Shown piece by piece: positions 5,119 to 6,447 of a stretch of DNA of 6,447 nt (the stretch's first letter is position 1; each line of letters starts with the position of its first letter). The translations under genes were made by a program, and so were the position numbers. The notes below the pieces were generated by a model. That model had not been told where the DNA came from. It made no database searches and saw only the letters and a list, made by a program, of their open reading frames with translations. The DNA is from Hyphomicrobiaceae bacterium (GTDB lineage Bacteria > Pseudomonadota > Alphaproteobacteria > Rhizobiales > MH13). The stretch is from assembly GCA_020442235.1 (NCBI GenBank), contig JAGRKQ010000029.1, positions 3,774 to 10,220 of the forward strand, read 5' to 3'.

Positions 5119-6141
5119 CTAGCGCACGCCGATCCGAAGCAGATCGTGCATGTGCAGAAGGCCGGTCAGCCGGCCATCCTCGGCGACCGCCAGCGCGGTG
5201 ATCTTCTTGCGGTTCATCAGCGCCATGGCCTCGGAGACGAGGCTGTCCGGGCGGATGGTGCTCGGCTGCCGGGTCATCACGGTTTCGACGCTCTGGGCCA
5301 GCAGGTCGCCTTCCAGATGGCGGCGGATGTCGCCATCGGTGATGATGCCGGCGAGCTGGCCGTCCGTCATGGTGACAAGCACGCAGCCGAAGCTCTTCTG
5401 CGACATGACGACGATCGCCTCGCCCATCTTCATGCCCGGCTTCACGACCGGCAGCGCATCGCCCTGGTGCATGGCGTCGCGGACAAACTTCAGATTGGCG
5501 CCAAGCTGTCCGCCGGGGTGGAAGACGCGGAAATCCTGCGCCGAGAAGCCGTGCATCTCCAGAAGCGCGATGGCCAGCGCATCGCCGAGGGCAAGCTGCA
5601 TCAGCGTTGATGTCGTCGGCGCCAGACCGTGCGGGCAGGCTTCCTCGCCGCGCGGCAGTTCCAGACAGATGTCGGCGGCCTTGCCGAGGGTGGAGTCGGC
5701 ACGCGAGGTCAGCGCCACCAGCGGCACGGAGAAGCGCCGCGTATAGTCGACAAGATTGTAAAGCTCGGCGGTTTCGCCCGACCAGGACAGGGCCAGCACC
5801 ACATCGTCCGGGGTGATCATGCCGAGATCGCCATGGCTGGCTTCGGCCGGATGGACGAAGAAGGCAGGCGTTCCGGTCGAGGCCATGGTGGCGGCGATCT
5901 TGGAGCCGACATGGCCGGATTTTCCCATGCCGGAAACGATGACGCGCCCGCGGCCGGCCGTGCGCTCGTGGATCAGCTTCGCGGCCCTGCCGAACGGATC
6001 GGAGAGACCGTTGTCGAGCGCGGCGTTGAGAAGGTTCAGCCCGTCGATCTCGACCCGCAGGGTGCGGTGCGCCGAATCGCGTGCAACCGTGTCGACGGCA
6101 TCCGGCGATGCGGCCGGAACGGGGGGTGTCGGATTCGCCAT
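5119..6141 (-). CDS. kdsD: Arabinose-5-phosphate isomerase KdsD/KpsF
   Basis: This cytoplasmic sugar-phosphate isomerase converts ribulose 5-phosphate to arabinose 5-phosphate, the first step toward Kdo in lipopolysaccharide. The 340 residues comprise an N-terminal SIS domain (about 50-200) with GMGKSGHVGSKIAATMASTG, FFVHPAEASHGDLGMI and ALSWSGETAEL, the HPGG-LG motif (208-214), and two C-terminal CBS domains (about 224-280 and 287-337). The active-site residues of E. coli KdsD (K59, H88, E111, H193) all appear shifted by exactly 15: K74, H103, E126, H208. The extra N-terminal 15 residues are Pro/Ala-rich. The ATG at 6141 has only a weak GAGAG about 7 bases upstream. The gene converges on the aquaporin (31-base gap) and is divergent from the secreted-protein gene. 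A KpsF paralogue for capsule synthesis has the same fold, so the pathway cannot be settled here, but housekeeping Kdo synthesis is likelier since no capsule gene is nearby. Confidence 0.95.
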   Translation of the reverse strand: MANPTPPVPAASPDAVDTVARDSAHRTLRVEIDGLNLLNAALDNGLSDPFGRAAKLIHERTAGRGRVIVSGMGKSGHVGSKIAATMASTGTPAFFVHPAEASHGDLGMITPDDVVLALSWSGETAELYNLVDYTRRFSVPLVALTSRADSTLGKAADICLELPRGEEACPHGLAPTTSTLMQLALGDALAIALLEMHGFSAQDFRVFHPGGQLGANLKFVRDAMHQGDALPVVKPGMKMGEAIVVMSQKSFGCVLVTMTDGQLAGIITDGDIRRHLEGDLLAQSVETVMTRQPSTIRPDSLVSEAMALMNRKKITALAVAEDGRLTGLLHMHDLLRIGVR

Positions 6142-6173
6142 GGGCGCTCTCGGTTCGGGGGACGCAAGAAAGC

Positions 6174-6202
6174 GTTAACCACCCCTGTTTACGTTTTGTC
6201 AA
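6174..6202 (-). promoter_or_regulatory. Candidate kdsD promoter
   Basis: Reading the minus strand, a perfect -35 box TTGACA (6202-6197) is followed after exactly 17 bases by GTTAAC (6179-6174) as a weak -10 box (three consensus positions). Transcription would begin near 6167, about 25 bases before the kdsD ATG at 6141. The -35 is convincing; the -10 is poor but acceptable for a GC-rich alphaproteobacterium. Confidence 0.45.
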
Positions 6203-6207
6203 AGACT

Positions 6208-6223
6208 GCCCGCAGGTGCGGGC
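6208..6223. other. Perfect stem-loop in the divergent intergenic region
   Basis: GCCCGC (6208-6213) and GCGGGC (6218-6223) form a 6-bp GC stem with the 4-base loop AGGT. It lies upstream of the kdsD -35 box and 27 bases before the ATG of the secreted-protein gene. It could be a 5' leader hairpin of that gene or an operator. It is not a convincing terminator: no long T run follows on either strand, and no gene reads into it. Confidence 0.35.
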
Positions 6224-6250
6224 TGATTTGCCGTGGACGAGCCGCATAGC

Positions 6251-6447
6251 ATGAAACGGGCCCTTCCTGTCACCCTTGCACTCTGCCTCGTGATCGCGGG
6301 CGGTGTCAGCGTCTATGCGCAGGATACCGGTGCAAATCCGGATCAGCCGGAAGGCGAGGAAGAGGCGGTTCGCAGGTTTCCGCGTGCCGAAGTGCCGGCG
6401 CCAAGCTGGTGGCGGCCTGAAACCGCCCGCGAACTCAGGACATCACT
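6251..6447 (+). CDS. Secreted protein of unknown function (3' end missing)
   Basis: The frame starting at this ATG stays open to the window end, giving 65 residues of a longer protein. The N-terminus is a clear Sec signal peptide: basic MKR, hydrophobic ALPVTLALCLVIAGGVSV, and a VYA-QD cleavage site after residue 23, so the product is exported to the periplasm or outer membrane. There is no lipobox. The visible mature part is polar, acidic, then proline- and tryptophan-containing (PEGEEEAVRR, PAPSWWRPETARE), which resembles a flexible linker. A GGACGAG sequence about 9 bases upstream may be the ribosome site. An in-frame GTG at 6233 would add six residues and blur the signal peptide, so the ATG is preferred. 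I do not recognise the family, and only the N-terminus is available. Confidence 0.7.
   Translation, partial: MKRALPVTLALCLVIAGGVSVYAQDTGANPDQPEGEEEAVRRFPRAEVPAPSWWRPETARELRTS

Noticed and set aside
5106..5120. GGGCC-TC-GGCCC inverted repeat between aqpS and kdsD, considered as a terminator
   Set aside because: The stem is 4-5 bp with a tiny loop and no T run on either strand, so it is not supportable as an intrinsic terminator.
4901..6247. A 448-residue minus-strand frame overlapping kdsD and the end of aqpS
   Set aside because: It is an out-of-frame reading of kdsD, Arg/Pro/Ala-rich and without motifs; the 340-residue KdsD frame holds every catalytic residue.

Overview
The window is GC-rich, densely coding bacterial DNA. 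It most likely comes from an alphaproteobacterium of the Hyphomicrobiales (Rhizobiales) type. The reasons are the overlapping gene starts and stops, an ArsR with a C-terminal Cys-Cys...Cys site, an AqpS-like aquaporin inside an ars cluster (an arrangement known from Sinorhizobium), and a KdsD-type arabinose-5-phosphate isomerase of a Gram-negative cell envelope. The family calls rest on motifs and remembered relatives, not on a database search.

Layout: (1) Positions 1-1430, plus strand: the 3' part of a QmcA-like SPFH/Band 7 membrane scaffold gene, overlapping by an ATGA junction with a NfeD-family partner. (2) Positions 1434-3065, minus strand: a two-gene ion-driven motor stator operon, pomA-like then pomB/motB-like, converging on the NfeD gene with a 3-bp gap. 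(3) Positions 3180-5087, plus strand: an arsenic resistance cluster of glutaredoxin-type arsC, arsR, low-molecular-weight-phosphatase-type (thioredoxin-type) arsC and an AqpS-like aquaporin. The last three genes overlap end to start and form one operon. A striking AT-rich operator lies between the first arsC and arsR and includes the arsR start codon. (4) Positions 5119-6141, minus strand: kdsD (arabinose-5-phosphate isomerase, first step of Kdo synthesis), converging on the aquaporin. (5) Positions 6251-6447, plus strand: the start of an unrecognised secreted protein, divergent from kdsD and cut by the window end.

How the genes work together: the SPFH and NfeD proteins should form an inner-membrane microdomain complex. 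The stator pair should form a channel anchored to peptidoglycan that drives the flagellar motor, and its polar threonines resemble sodium-driven PomA. In the ars cluster, two evolutionarily unrelated reductases would turn arsenate into arsenite, ArsR would sense arsenite, and the aquaporin would let arsenite leave by diffusion. No ArsB or Acr3 pump is present in the window.

The most notable points are the operator made of three copies of an 8-bp element over the arsR start (with a possible leaderless arsR mRNA), the paired unrelated arsenate reductases with an aquaporin exit, and the sodium-type residues of the stator. I saw no RNA gene, CRISPR array or insertion sequence, and no stretch over 300 bases lacks a gene.
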